A stretch of 64,000 bases of DNA from Symmachiella macrocystis (GCF_007860075.1 NZ_SJPP01000004.1:1-64000), one strand, 5' to 3'. Positions 28,263 to 38,193 are shown, counted from the first letter of the stretch. Numbers and translations are program-made. The notes: generated by a model not told the origin, from the sequence alone.

Positions 28263-29771
28263 CTAAGTTGAGGCTTCTGAGATCTCCTTCGCGGTGCGAA
28301 TCCCCGACTCCACCGCGCCTTCAATCCAACGATGATCGAGAGAGGTATGTTCTCCCGCGAAATGAATGCAGCCTTCGGGGCGTCTTATCTCTTGGTAATA
28401 ACGCTGTTCCTGCCCGGGATTGAACAGCGCAAATCCCCCGCCGAAGTGCTCCATCTCATGCCACATCACGGACGTGCCCCCCTCGATCAGATTCTTGTTC
28501 TTGATGTTGGGGTGAAGCCGCTCCAGGTCTTCGGTCGCTTGCTGAACCTGGTCTTCCACGCTTAAGTGAGACCAGCGTCGCGTGTCCCGGGCCCAGGTGT
28601 AGCTTGCTAACAATACGCCTCTCTCTCCGGCACCTCGAAATCCATTCGCATGCTGGGGATACCAGGTAGAGCGGATGCCTAGGTCCGACTGGCTCCCCCC
28701 GCCAAAAATCTTCTCTTCTTCCCAGAACCGTTTTCGGCATTGCAACAGGATCTTGCCGGACTGATCGTAGTTAAGCCCCGTGATGGCGTCCCACTTGTGT
28801 GGACTGAGTTCTCGAAGCCCCTCGACGTGTCGCAACATCGGGAAAGGAATCGCGAGGATCGCATGGTTGGCCTTTAGCGTCTCGGTTTTATCGAGAGACG
28901 TCTTGTACTTCACAGTAACGGCATCTTGTTCTTGATGGATCTCAGTCATTTTCGCATCAAAGACAATGTCGTCGGCAAGATCCGGGTAGAAAGACCTCGG
29001 AAGCCGATCGCTGCCCCCTTTGATTTCATACAAGTTCTGGAATGAACCAGAGAGAACTTCCCACAGGAGCGCAGTCACTGAATTGTTCAGCCTGGCCCGT
29101 TGATTCTCCACGATGCCGAATATGGTAATCGCATCCTGTGACCAACCTTGTTTCTCAAGAAACTGACGTGTTGTGAAGTTCCCCCATTCCTGCAAGATGA
29201 CCTGCCAGCCACCAGCTTCAAATTGCTTACGGAGTGGTTCGATCGTCTCATTCCAAAGATCACGAGGTGTCTTGCCACGTTCGGAGTCCTTCAGATTCAA
29301 CCCTGCTGCGGTAGGATCACGATGAAACTGGCTCCATGTCCTTCGTTGACGATTGAGATGCAAGAATTGGTTGTCGCGGGCCATAATGAATGGCTGCGTT
29401 TCAAGACTAAATTGTTTGATATATCGCAATGTCAAACGATGTGCATCAGGGATTCTCATTGCCCCACCCTCGGCGTACAAGCCATGGGTGAATGGCTCGC
29501 GGAGAGTCCACACCCTGCCTCCTACACGGCGATTTGCCTCAAGGATTGTGACTTGGTGCCCCGCCTTTTTTAATTCGTAGGCGGCCACGAGCCCCGCCAT
29601 GCCGGCGCCAACTACGACCACAGACGTGGGTTTCTTGGCCTTTGGCAACCCATCATCGATAACGTCCAGCAGTTCTCCTTTTTCGATGGCAGCTTCGGCA
29701 AGCTTCTCCCAGAGCACAGCAGTGGAAACGGTACCTGCGGCAACTGTTTTAAGGAAGTTACGTCGCTTCAT
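28263..29771 (-). CDS. Flavin amine oxidase (L-amino acid/monoamine oxidase family), Tat-type leader
   Basis: 502 residues. The leader KRRNFLKTVAAGTVSTAVL is Tat-like. The FAD Rossmann motif VVVVGAGMAGLVAAYELKKA lies near 50-69, followed by LEANRRVGGRVWT, the standard GG-motif of this family. Toward the end FAGEHTSLDHRWIEGAVESG is the second conserved FAD contact typical of amino acid and polyamine oxidases. It oxidises an amine or L-amino acid with O2, giving imine/oxo-acid and H2O2. The TPP enzyme follows at 73 bp, so the pair may turn an amino acid into an aldehyde outside the cytoplasm. It heads the minus-strand run that leads toward the MNIO cassette. Confidence 0.88.
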   Translation of the reverse strand: MKRRNFLKTVAAGTVSTAVLWEKLAEAAIEKGELLDVIDDGLPKAKKPTSVVVVGAGMAGLVAAYELKKAGHQVTILEANRRVGGRVWTLREPFTHGLYAEGGAMRIPDAHRLTLRYIKQFSLETQPFIMARDNQFLHLNRQRRTWSQFHRDPTAAGLNLKDSERGKTPRDLWNETIEPLRKQFEAGGWQVILQEWGNFTTRQFLEKQGWSQDAITIFGIVENQRARLNNSVTALLWEVLSGSFQNLYEIKGGSDRLPRSFYPDLADDIVFDAKMTEIHQEQDAVTVKYKTSLDKTETLKANHAILAIPFPMLRHVEGLRELSPHKWDAITGLNYDQSGKILLQCRKRFWEEEKIFGGGSQSDLGIRSTWYPQHANGFRGAGERGVLLASYTWARDTRRWSHLSVEDQVQQATEDLERLHPNIKNKNLIEGGTSVMWHEMEHFGGGFALFNPGQEQRYYQEIRRPEGCIHFAGEHTSLDHRWIEGAVESGIRTAKEISEAST

Positions 29772-29955
29772 CGGATTCCCCCAAGTGATTGCGTTTTAGA
29801 GAGCCACACATCCCACCTGTTATCTAGGCACGAATGGGCAAACTATCAGGCGCAATAAATCAGGAAAAAACCAAAATAACTTTCTCGACCATAGTTCTGA
29901 GAAGCGGCGAAATTAGCCTTCAGGCTTTTAGAAGCACGCCCCAAGGCTTGGCGAC

Positions 29956-32178
29956 TTAGTCGATGACGTCCCCTTCCTCAACGACCACTACCAATCCAGT
30001 CCACACTCCATTGACTACGACCGGAGCAATGGCTGCTTGACGCGAAGAAATGCCGGGTGGGTCCACTGGTCCGGAGTAGTCGGCCACAAGAATAGCGTTG
30101 AAATGATCGCTGTTCGTAAAGTCTTGGGCATCGATCTTTTCCAGCAACTCGGTGGAGACTCGTTTTAAAGATTGAGGGTTGTCATTCACATTATACTTCA
30201 GGTAAATCCCTCTGAGTGACTCCTTCCCGCCAAACGTATTCTCCCGCATGTCGATGAGATCAGCGTCTTCCAAGAAACCGAGGTCGATCGTCATAGTCAA
30301 GACACCGAGACGATCCTCGACCGGACCAATAGGAACAGAGAGCGCGACGCGATAGGCAAGTTTCTCTCCCACACTTCTGTAAACGGCTGAAAGCTTTGGC
30401 CTTTCGAGCATCGGATAGGCGACTTCTGCTGGCTCTTTCTTGGGTAAGTCATTCTTTCCCCCGTGAAAATATGTTCGGTAGTCGAACCGAACACCATGAA
30501 ATTCAGATTTGCCTGGTAGATTGGGATCGTATAGCGCAACGATCCGGCCCTGGCTGTCATTGACATACCAACTTGTGACTTTTAAATCACCGATACCTTG
30601 AACAGCTCGTTTCGTTAGCCAGTCTTGAACCTCGTCAGCCTCTGCAATTTGCAGATCATTCATCTCGTTGACTCTGCGCAGTGCCTGATGTAGTTCCCCA
30701 TCGTCCGCCCAATGCTCCAACTTACCCCAGCGCCCCCTTAAGTCAGACGACCAGCGAAGCGCGGCAGTATTGGCCAGATGGAGCAACAAGCTCTTGTTGA
30801 GTTCGACGGCCCTCGAATAAAATATTGAGGAGACAATCAATCCTGCGGTGACGCTCAGCAGGATCAAGATCGTACTAACACCACCCGTTAGAACAGCAAC
30901 TGGGTGATGACGCGACCAGCGGGCGATTCGTTGGGAGGCATTGTCGGGGTGGACTGAAACCGGTTCGTCGGCAAGAAAACGCTCGACATCTTCAGCCAAC
31001 TCAAGGGCTGTTGTGTAGCGGTCTTGCGGCTTCAACTCCATAGCTCTCAAGCAGATGGCTTCCAGTTCCGGGCTCACGTCGTGCCGCACTTCACGAGGAC
31101 TTGGGTAGTCTCCCCGAATTATTTTTTGTATTGCGCTCGCGAATGTTTCACCTTTCAAAGGCGCCTGTCCACAAAGAAGTTGGTAAAGGGTGGCCCCCAA
31201 GGCGTAAATATCTGCCGCTGGTGTAAGTTGCTGTTCGCCCGCTGCCTGTTCCGGCGCCATGTAGGCTAGTGTACCATTAATGACGGGGTGTCCCTCAGAA
31301 CTCCCTCCGTTTTCCGGAAGGATTGTCCCGTCCCCTTCGGCTCGAAGATCGCGCGACGGCTCTATCGGTATGGACAGTCCCCAATCCACGACTATCGTCT
31401 CACCGTAACTTCCCAGCATGATATTGTGTGGTTTGATGTCACGGTGCAGAATTCCACACGAGTGGGCGTAGGCAATCGTCTTGCATACCGAAACATAGCA
31501 GGCCAGCATGTTCCGAAAATCGACCGCACGTTCACTTTCGTCTTGCTCTACATGTTTATGATACTTACTAAGTTGGTCGCGAAGCGATTCGCCTGGCAGA
31601 AACCGCATCACGTAAAACCGCTGCCCCTCCTGTGTTTCTCCAATTCCATGGACCGGTGTGACGCCGGGGTGATCGAGGCGCCCCGTGATTTCTGCTTCTA
31701 GCGCGAACGTGTCACTTGCTGTCTCCGTCGCTCGGTCGGGGCGAATAAATTTGATGGCGACTCTGCGATTGAGAATCGAGTCTTCCCCGGAGCAAATCAC
31801 ACCGAGCCCACCCTTTGCATGAAACGCAATCTCCCGGACGACCGTTTCGAAAGCTATGTCATCGGGAACGTCGTGATACGATTCGACATTAGCATTCGCG
31901 GGAAAATCAACCGTTTGATCGTTGATGTCGTTTGCACTGTTCCCGGAGGGATCCTCCGCTCTATTCGAGGAGGGCTCTCCATTCAATCCGATTTGATTAG
32001 CAGCTTCGGCATGGCTCCGAAGCACCTCCGCATACGCCGCACACGCGGGCGATTCTTGGAGGAAATCGTCCACGTTCGCATTGCCGGTGCTTTCCTTGTA
32101 ACGCAGATAGGCCAATAAAGCCTCGGCGTTGGGTCCGCTAACAGAATCTAACGTTTGCTCATTAGGGTCGTCAGTCAT
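29956..32178 (-). CDS. Membrane Ser/Thr protein kinase with Cache-like sensor domain
   Basis: 740 residues. The N-terminal 115 residues are a helical/acidic region. Kinase: HAKGGLGVICSGED (degenerate glycine loop), VAIKFI, HRDIKPHNIM (near 250), VVDWGLS (DWG in place of DFG), MAPEQAAGE. A membrane helix lies near 435-458. The extracellular part has WYVNDSQGRIVALYD, DYRTYFHGG, LSAVYRS and a Gly-rich LGVLTMTIDLG, which fits a double-Cache/PDC ligand sensor. So an outside ligand would control an inside kinase. The gene follows an ECF sigma gene by 29 bp; the kinase probably phosphorylates the sigma factor or a partner. DWG is found in some active bacterial kinases, so activity is still likely. 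Confidence 0.88.
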   Translation of the reverse strand: MTDDPNEQTLDSVSGPNAEALLAYLRYKESTGNANVDDFLQESPACAAYAEVLRSHAEAANQIGLNGEPSSNRAEDPSGNSANDINDQTVDFPANANVESYHDVPDDIAFETVVREIAFHAKGGLGVICSGEDSILNRRVAIKFIRPDRATETASDTFALEAEITGRLDHPGVTPVHGIGETQEGQRFYVMRFLPGESLRDQLSKYHKHVEQDESERAVDFRNMLACYVSVCKTIAYAHSCGILHRDIKPHNIMLGSYGETIVVDWGLSIPIEPSRDLRAEGDGTILPENGGSSEGHPVINGTLAYMAPEQAAGEQQLTPAADIYALGATLYQLLCGQAPLKGETFASAIQKIIRGDYPSPREVRHDVSPELEAICLRAMELKPQDRYTTALELAEDVERFLADEPVSVHPDNASQRIARWSRHHPVAVLTGGVSTILILLSVTAGLIVSSIFYSRAVELNKSLLLHLANTAALRWSSDLRGRWGKLEHWADDGELHQALRRVNEMNDLQIAEADEVQDWLTKRAVQGIGDLKVTSWYVNDSQGRIVALYDPNLPGKSEFHGVRFDYRTYFHGGKNDLPKKEPAEVAYPMLERPKLSAVYRSVGEKLAYRVALSVPIGPVEDRLGVLTMTIDLGFLEDADLIDMRENTFGGKESLRGIYLKYNVNDNPQSLKRVSTELLEKIDAQDFTNSDHFNAILVADYSGPVDPPGISSRQAAIAPVVVNGVWTGLVVVVEEGDVID

Positions 32179-32207
32179 GTCTTACTGCCTTGCAAAACGG
32201 CATCCGA

Positions 32208-32810
32208 CTATTCGTTTACCATTAGCTTTTTTAGTTTCTTGATTCCGCGATACAGAAGCCCAGCCACGGCAACGGGTGACTTATCCATTTCGATTGCTAT
32301 GTCATCTATCTTCATCATCTGAAAGTGCTGCAATTCCACAGCTCGTCGCTCGTTTTTGCTCAATTCTTCTATTGCCCAAGACAAGCGGAGGATCAATTCA
32401 TTTTGGGATGCACGATTCTGCGGACAGTTGGAAGATGCTGCACGGCACGTTTCGGCGAAAACGATTGCACTGCTGTACGACTCGTTGATCGTGCGGTCCA
32501 CGTCCCTCTTTTGTGCCTTCTGGAAACGAACACAGTTTTGAGCCGTCCGGCTCAGAATGGTCTTCAGCCAGTCGACGAACTGCGCCTCGGTTTGCCCTTG
32601 GAATTGATTCAGGTCTGCGACTGCTTTTTGCATCGTTTCTTGTGCGATGTCGGATTCATCGACCCGGACCAGTACCTTTTTTTGCAACATCCCTACAGCT
32701 AGGATTCGAACCAAGTGACGGTATTTTTTAAAGAGCTGCTCGGTGGCAGATGGGTCACCAGCCAACACAAGTTCAATGAATTCACGAAAACTGCATGGTG
32801 GATCGGTCAT
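32208..32810 (-). CDS. ECF RNA polymerase sigma factor
   Basis: 200 residues. Region 2: FKKYRHLVRILAVGMLQKK, ESDIAQETMQKAVADLNQF and FVDWLKTILSRTAQNCVRF. Region 4: SWAIEELSKNERRAVELQH and the helix-turn-helix IDDIAIEMDKSPVAVAGLLYRG. It is the same planctomycete-specific group as the factor at 2943. First gene of a two-gene unit with the Cache kinase; a full repeat R1 copy lies about 220 bp upstream of its start. Confidence 0.9.
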   Translation of the reverse strand: MTDPPCSFREFIELVLAGDPSATEQLFKKYRHLVRILAVGMLQKKVLVRVDESDIAQETMQKAVADLNQFQGQTEAQFVDWLKTILSRTAQNCVRFQKAQKRDVDRTINESYSSAIVFAETCRAASSNCPQNRASQNELILRLSWAIEELSKNERRAVELQHFQMMKIDDIAIEMDKSPVAVAGLLYRGIKKLKKLMVNE

Positions 32811-33032
32811 TTTGGAATCTTAGGATATAGATATAGGCAAGAAAGAGGGCTCACCCCGGCGCTTAATCGGTTAATTTTCCCGACGATTAGATAAATAGTC
32901 GCGGCTGAGCCTACCCGCCTTGTCCCCAAAAAATGAACGACGGAACGAGGTTCGTGTGAAAATTGCCTGGCGGAACTCTTGGCGGAGATTTTGGTAGCAA
33001 GCGACAAAGGTGCTTGCAAATTGGGAGGTTTT

Positions 33033-33406
33033 GCCTGTCTGTGGTTTCGATAACGTCTTGTCGAAGCGAGAGATACCATTGTTTTTGTACCCCGCAGGAA
33101 TAGTAATCGCAACGAATGCGCGCCGAAACTCGCGCGGTGCTAACCGCCGACAACGTCAATTTGTCACGTTTTCTGTTAACCAATCGTGAAAAGTTTTGGC
33201 ACTCCCCTCCGGTTAACTCAAAGAGAGATTTCTGTTAACTAGAAATCGCGCGAGAGACAGTCGATATTTGTCGCGCGAAGACGTTTTGCGTTGCCTGCCC
33301 CGCTCTCTCCATAACGTGCGCTCATTCCAAGCTTTAGGTCGCGTCACCCGTCAAATATCTCTTTGCACAAAGAGACATTAGTTCGAAGAAGGTTTTGAAC
33401 GGCGAG
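33033..33406 (+). repeat. Dispersed structured repeat, family R1, full copy 2
   Basis: Near full-length copy of 36-416 in the same orientation. The hairpin arms at 33354-33365 and 33368-33379 have one mismatch compared with the perfect copy. The CGCGCGA/TCGCGCG stem near 33246-33283 is shifted by two bases relative to copy 1 but kept as a stem, which suggests the pairing rather than the exact bases is conserved. It lies upstream of the sigma factor gene and may overlap its control region. No coding capacity seen. Confidence 0.8.
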
Positions 33407-33571
33407 GGGGCGCGTAGAACGTGAAAAACTCTGCCGGTCGATACAAATCGAGAATCTCGTCCGCTACGCGTCGCTTTCGGACCTGCGAGAGTCCTGGGCT
33501 GGATGACACCCGGGACGACCTGATCGTGGGTCGTGCTTGCGAGAACTGTAGAGGCAACTTTGCCTTACCCA

Positions 33572-34289
33572 TCAGCCATTGGGCTGTGCCCATCCACGTG
33601 CCATGAATGATAAGCCGCCCGCCAATATGGGGGAGCCAACAATCTCCATGAAATCCGTCAGAGTTTCACCGACCTCGGCGACTGCCGCGACATGATCGAG
33701 GTCACCAGGAGAAATCTCGTTACAGTCGGCCTCAAGCATTCCGATGAGATATCCAATGCTCATATCGCGAGCCCAAATCACCTCCCGTGCGTCGCACTTA
33801 TCCTGGACCGCTGCAATCAGGTCGAGCAACCGACCTCCGCGAACAGCACTGTCAAGCTCCGCAAAATCACTTTGCTGGAACCGTAACACTACCCCCCGCC
33901 GTTGCCCGACAGTGAAAGGTCCGACAACCAAGCTCGCTTCTCCTGCTTGCGCTCGCCAACCGATGTCCTCACCGCCGTCCGCCTTGTCAAGCGAACTAAC
34001 CGCGTCGGCGAGGGTGGCGCGCGTATCGGACGGCGACACGCCGTCAGCGCCGTCATTGACAAGGGCTACCGCCGTCTGTGCCTCGACGCCGAACTTGTGC
34101 AGTATTTGACGGATACGATCGCCACGCCCAGGTGCATCGCCGGGGGGCAGTGTCATCCATACCAAGTGCAACATGTTCATCACTGGCCTCGTAGACGGTG
34201 GAATCAACAGGTTCGATTATAGACGTATCCCGAATCTTTTGCGCCTCCGATGGTCTCAGAGCTGGCATATTCGGAGTAGGCTTTGCCAT
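33572..34289 (-). pseudogene. Unrecognised gene with a frameshift in a C6 run
   Basis: A start at ATG 34289 has GGGAG 8 bases upstream and gives AKPTPNMPALRPSEAQKIRD through ALGMDDTA. The run of six C on the minus strand (34142-34147) then shifts the frame. Removing one C joins it smoothly to PGDAPGRGDRIRQILHKFGV and the rest of a soluble protein ending GLSFMARGWAQPNG. The second part has strongly GC-ending codons unlike many neighbours, suggesting a different origin. No domain recognised; the later part (GYLIGMLEADCNEISPGDLD) looks like a folded alpha/beta protein. Either a disabled gene or a sequencing slip. On its own the 34207-33572 frame would code for 211 residues. Confidence 0.45.
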
Positions 34290-34684
34290 CAACGTAGCTC
34301 CCTCGTTGCCGACAAAATGAAGGCGATGACTCGAAAACACCCTAGGCGCAACGCTTCTACGGAGGGCCAAGGATTTGACGTCGATTGGATTGAGAGGCAC
34401 CATAATCGAGACTTCCTCGACAGAATCCACGCAATGGCGGCTTTGGGAACACATGAGAATTGCCCAGTGGGGCATTCTGGAGTTCTCCCGAAATTCCAAC
34501 CACGTCTCACCCGATTTCCCAGACGGCTATTGGCGGGATGGCGATGCACCACCGGATTCAGATTCGTAGCGTGATTCGAGAATGACAACAGCTGCACTGG
34601 AGGTAATACTCGACGAAAGGAAATTGCCTCATGCTTCTCCGCCCCGAAGAAGGGTATCGAGCTGAGCACCGATAACGGCTCCGA
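34290..34684. other. Intergenic stretch without a recognised gene
   Basis: Frames on both strands were inspected and show no family features. It lies between the frameshifted gene and the chimeric scrap and is likely part of the same rearranged patch. Confidence 0.4.
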
Positions 34685-35083
34685 TCAAGACGATGACTCT
34701 TCATTTACCTCTCGAATAGCCCATCCGATTTTCGGTCGGACGGAGAAATCTTCTTCGTCTTGAGTGAATGCGGTGAACCCAGCGATAAACTCCATTGACA
34801 ATGGTTTACCACGAAAATGCCAAACGAATGGCATTTTCGAAAGACTACCGGGGAGATCGCTGGTTTGAATTTCGCGATCCTGCTCAAACGACCAATTGCG
34901 GCAGTTCCTGCCTTCCCGATCCTCAAGATACGGAAAGAAGTCGGTGATCCATCCGGTAATGAGGTCGCCACCGCTCATTAATTCCCGTTTGTATTTGAAC
35001 ACTTCGTCGAACTGTGCCGTGAACTTTGTGTCGCGGTCGCGAATCAGATAGGATGGCTTTTCGTCGCGATCGGCGGTGTGCAT
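34685..35083 (-). pseudogene. Chimeric frame: integrase-core fragment joined to DUF4419 fragment
   Basis: 132 residues with two unrelated parts. Residues 1-29 (KPSYLIRDRDTKFTAQFDEV) match the DDE integrase core of IS3/IS481-type transposases, which normally continues for more than 100 residues. From about 33 on (RELMSGGDLITGWITDFFPY ... FVWHFRGKPLSMEFIAGFTA ... RPKIGWAIRE) it matches the C-terminal end of DUF4419 proteins, which are normally over 300 residues. Neither part is complete. The join at about 34993 probably marks a deletion or a past insertion. No function is expected, although an expressed fusion cannot be excluded. Confidence 0.7.
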
Positions 35084-35183
35084 CAGAAAGTGATGAATTC
35101 GTGCAGAAATAAGTCAAATCAGCTATCAATGTAAAGGGAGTCAAAGCAACCACGTCTTTTACAACTCCTGGAGGCAGTTGAAC

Positions 35184-35867
35184 ATGCGCGATCCGACAAA
35201 GGCCAGTCCATCACAGCGCCGATCTTATCACGCAAGAACTTGGGGTTGGGTCGGGGTGCGGGCCTTACGTATTCTCACTGCTACCTGGAGCGAGCATCAC
35301 GAAGGACTGCACCTCCTGGATGAGTTGCTAGAAAACAAGCGTCCACACATCATGACGTTCTGGCATCGCAAGTTCGTTACACTCTTTCCGTTACTGCAAG
35401 GTCGGCCTGTTTGCGTTGCTACAGCGGCCTCTCCGCCTGGTGACATCATTGCAGACATGTGTGACAGATTTGGATATCTAAGCGTCCAGATTCCCGACCA
35501 TGGCAGAGATCATTCGTTGAACTTGATGGGAAAAGCATTCGCCCATGCTGATCAAGCCAGCATGGCTGTTGACGGACCGCATGGTCCTTACCATGCCGTG
35601 AAGCAGGGTGCCATTCAGCTCGCATCTGAACTTGGTCATTTGATTGTTCCTGTCTCAGTTGCCACTCGACGGAATATCGTTCTCTCGCACCGATGGGACC
35701 AACTCGAAATTCCCGTCGCATTCACACGGGTGTCACTGGTCATCGGCGATCCGATCAATATTCCTGCGAATCTTTCCCAAGACAAATTACCCAGCTGGAC
35801 CAAACGGCTGCATGATGTGTTGGAAGAACTCGACGAACGTGCAGAAAGAAAAGTTCGTGAACTCTGA
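35184..35867 (+). CDS. Lysophospholipid acyltransferase-like protein (DUF374)
   Basis: 227 residues from ATG 35184, which has GGAGG 9 bases upstream; a TTG at 35178 is less likely. The DUF374 pattern is clear: IMTFWHRKFVTLFPLLQG, the conserved AVDGPHGPYHAVKQGAIQLA with the family DGP-GP motif, LIVPVSVATRRNIVLSHRWDQ and VSLVIGDPINIP. Members belong to the LPLAT acyltransferase superfamily and likely transfer an acyl chain to a lipid A-like or phospholipid acceptor at the membrane. Standing alone with rearranged DNA upstream. Confidence 0.85.
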   Translation: MRDPTKASPSQRRSYHARTWGWVGVRALRILTATWSEHHEGLHLLDELLENKRPHIMTFWHRKFVTLFPLLQGRPVCVATAASPPGDIIADMCDRFGYLSVQIPDHGRDHSLNLMGKAFAHADQASMAVDGPHGPYHAVKQGAIQLASELGHLIVPVSVATRRNIVLSHRWDQLEIPVAFTRVSLVIGDPINIPANLSQDKLPSWTKRLHDVLEELDERAERKVREL

Positions 35868-36080
35868 GTTGCTAGTGGCTTTCACAACCGGCAGACTGAT
35901 AGCAATCTGTCGATACGCATGCAGGACCTATATCGCGAAATAAACCTTGGCTGATTTCAAAGCGATTGACAAGGTTCGTTGAGACTCGACAGAGGATCGG
36001 CTCAAAGTCTGAACGCAGTTGCCAGCGGTATCAAAGGTTTACTGCAACTGACGCTGGAGGGTTCAAGCAGGACCCAGGCC

Positions 36081-36551
36081 TCACTCGTCTGTTGATTCAC
36101 CGGCATCGCCTAATTTGACAACGTCGCGTACATGCTGATGGCAGGCAATGCAGGTTCCCGTCATATTTTGAAAGGTGTATGCTGCACCTTCTAGGTTTTT
36201 GGACTCTGACATGCGAACCAGCTTTAAAGACAGACGTCGAAACTCTACGTGAAAGTGCCGATAGGCAGGATCTGCCTCCGCCACTCCCCAGCCGGGTTGT
36301 TCGGAGACATCGTGGAGATCTCGCGCGCCATGCAACAACAATTCGAAGTCAGCGCTCACCAGGCCCTTCAGTGCCTGATTGGAGCCGTTTAACTTCTGAC
36401 ACATCAATTCCGTAGTGGAGAGACCAGCGCGGTCGGGAATCAGCGAGACTTTCTGTTCCGCACGAATGTACTGCGGGGGCCAAAACAAGCCGGCGAGCAC
36501 AGCGCCGCTTGTGCCAACAATCATAAAAAATGTTCGAAGGGCCGCAGACAT
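36081..36551 (-). CDS. Cytochrome c'-like haem protein
   Basis: 156 residues. The N-terminal leader (FFMIVGTSGAVLAGLFW) is a signal peptide or anchor. A four-helix body follows and one haem-binding CIACH motif lies near residue 130 in a C-terminal helix (TGTCIACHQHVRDVV), which is the topology of cytochromes c'. Such proteins bind NO or serve in periplasmic electron transfer or stress. Alone on its strand, upstream of the aldolase. Confidence 0.8.
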   Translation of the reverse strand: MSAALRTFFMIVGTSGAVLAGLFWPPQYIRAEQKVSLIPDRAGLSTTELMCQKLNGSNQALKGLVSADFELLLHGARDLHDVSEQPGWGVAEADPAYRHFHVEFRRLSLKLVRMSESKNLEGAAYTFQNMTGTCIACHQHVRDVVKLGDAGESTDE

Positions 36552-36699
36552 CGCACCAATTTTCGGTTGAACCAGATACCCGCTATGAGACCGTACAATC
36601 CGACTTATCTTCCTTATCGGAAAATCCTGTAGAGTCCCTTTAATTTTTCATCCGGCACGTGCGCCTCGCCAAGCTCCGGTAGCGATGAGCTTGTCCGCT

Positions 36700-37752
36700 T
36701 CACGCAATTGTGATCTGCGGGTCCAGATAAACATCTTGAATCGCGTTTAACAACTCGACGCCTTCGGACATGGGCCGTTGAAACGCTTTGCGCCCGCTGA
36801 TCAGTCCCATGCCGCCCGCACGCTTGTTGATCACAGCCGTACGCACAGCTTGGGCCAAATCACCGGCACCGGCTGAGGCCCCGCCAGAATTGATCAACCC
36901 GCTACGCCCCATGTAACAGTTGGCCACCTGATACCGGCATAAATCAATCGGATGATCACTGGTTAAGTTCTCGTAAACCAATGGAGATGTTTTACCACAT
37001 TTCAAGGCCGTATAGCCGCCGTTGTTCTCGGGTAGCTTTTGTTTGATAATGTCAGCCTGTAGCGTGACACCCAGATGGTTTGCTTGCCCGGTCAGGTCAG
37101 CCGCGACGTGATAATCTTTATCCGCTTTGAACGCGCTGTTACGGAGGTAGCACCAGAGGATGGTTGCCAGACCGAGTTCGTGCGCCTTTTGGAATGCTTC
37201 AGCCACTTCGACGATCTGCCGCGACGATTCGACAGAACCGAAGTAGATCGTAGCTCCAACAGCGGCGGCGCCCATATCATATGCCTGCTGCACGCGTCCA
37301 AACATAATTTGATCGAAAGTATTTGGGTAAGTGAGCAATTCGTTGTGATTAATCTTCACAATGAACGGGATTTTGTGAGCGTAACTGCGGGCAACCACGC
37401 CGAGTACGCCGAACGTTGATGCGACGGCATTACAGCCACCGGCGATAGCCAGCTTGACGATATTTTCGGGATCAAAATAGGCGGGATTCGGAGCGAATGA
37501 AGCGCCAGCGGAATGCTCGATGCCTTGATCGACCGGCAAGATGGAAACATACCCAGTGTTTTGCAATCTTCCGTGGCCGAAGAGCCGCTGCAAATTCACC
37601 AATACACGAGGATTACGGTCGCTCTGCATGAAGACGCGATCGACAAAATCGGGCGATGGCAGGTGCAAGGATTCCTTCGTGATGCCCGTGCATTCATAAT
37701 TGAGCAATGCATCGCCGTCAGCACCGAGTAGATCGTTTACCTGGAGTTTCAT
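36700..37752 (-). CDS. fbaB: Class I fructose-bisphosphate aldolase (FbaB/DhnA type)
   Basis: 350 residues from ATG 37752; the longer frame to 37887 adds 45 residues without homology. Typical features: [59 protein letters not shown], a TIM-barrel middle part and the end [20 protein letters not shown] with the phosphate-binding glycine turn. It cleaves fructose 1,6-bisphosphate into triose phosphates (or runs gluconeogenically) through a Schiff-base lysine. Length fits the family. Neighbour GlgX also serves carbohydrate metabolism. Confidence 0.9.
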   Translation of the reverse strand: MKLQVNDLLGADGDALLNYECTGITKESLHLPSPDFVDRVFMQSDRNPRVLVNLQRLFGHGRLQNTGYVSILPVDQGIEHSAGASFAPNPAYFDPENIVKLAIAGGCNAVASTFGVLGVVARSYAHKIPFIVKINHNELLTYPNTFDQIMFGRVQQAYDMGAAAVGATIYFGSVESSRQIVEVAEAFQKAHELGLATILWCYLRNSAFKADKDYHVAADLTGQANHLGVTLQADIIKQKLPENNGGYTALKCGKTSPLVYENLTSDHPIDLCRYQVANCYMGRSGLINSGGASAGAGDLAQAVRTAVINKRAGGMGLISGRKAFQRPMSEGVELLNAIQDVYLDPQITIA

Positions 37753-38193
37753 GGATAGGTCCGTTCGATTGAAAATCTTGTTTATGATTCTGGGATGATC
37801 GCTCGGATCGCAAAAACGTGCGAAGTCGTTTGATTGATAAAAGCCCGCGCGGTCTAAAAACAATGTCCAATGGAAGCCAAACTCCAAAGGCGAGTTCGAC
37901 GATCAAAGTTAGGTGGAACTGACGACAAATTTGATAGTAGCCTGCGGAAAATCTTATTGCAATTCGGTAGCTTTTTAGATGAAGCGCTCATGGAGAACGC
38001 TGATGTTGCAATCACAGACAGTTATATCGGTGCGCGGTACTTTCTTGGCATTGATTCAGGACGTAGAATTGTTTGTGACGGACGATGTCATTGAGAACGA
38101 TTGGGTGGCTCTCCAGCGGTGGATGGCTGTGTACTGAATGCGTGTCTACGCGGCCCTCTTCAGAGGGGGGGCCCTACAATGCATAGGCACCCC
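37753..38193. other. Intergenic region between aldolase and glgX
   Basis: No gene recognised. A GC-rich hairpin (GGCCCTCT/AGAGGG with extra G, about 38152-38173) lies just past the glgX stop and could stop glgX transcription, although no T-run follows on that strand. Confidence 0.4.
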
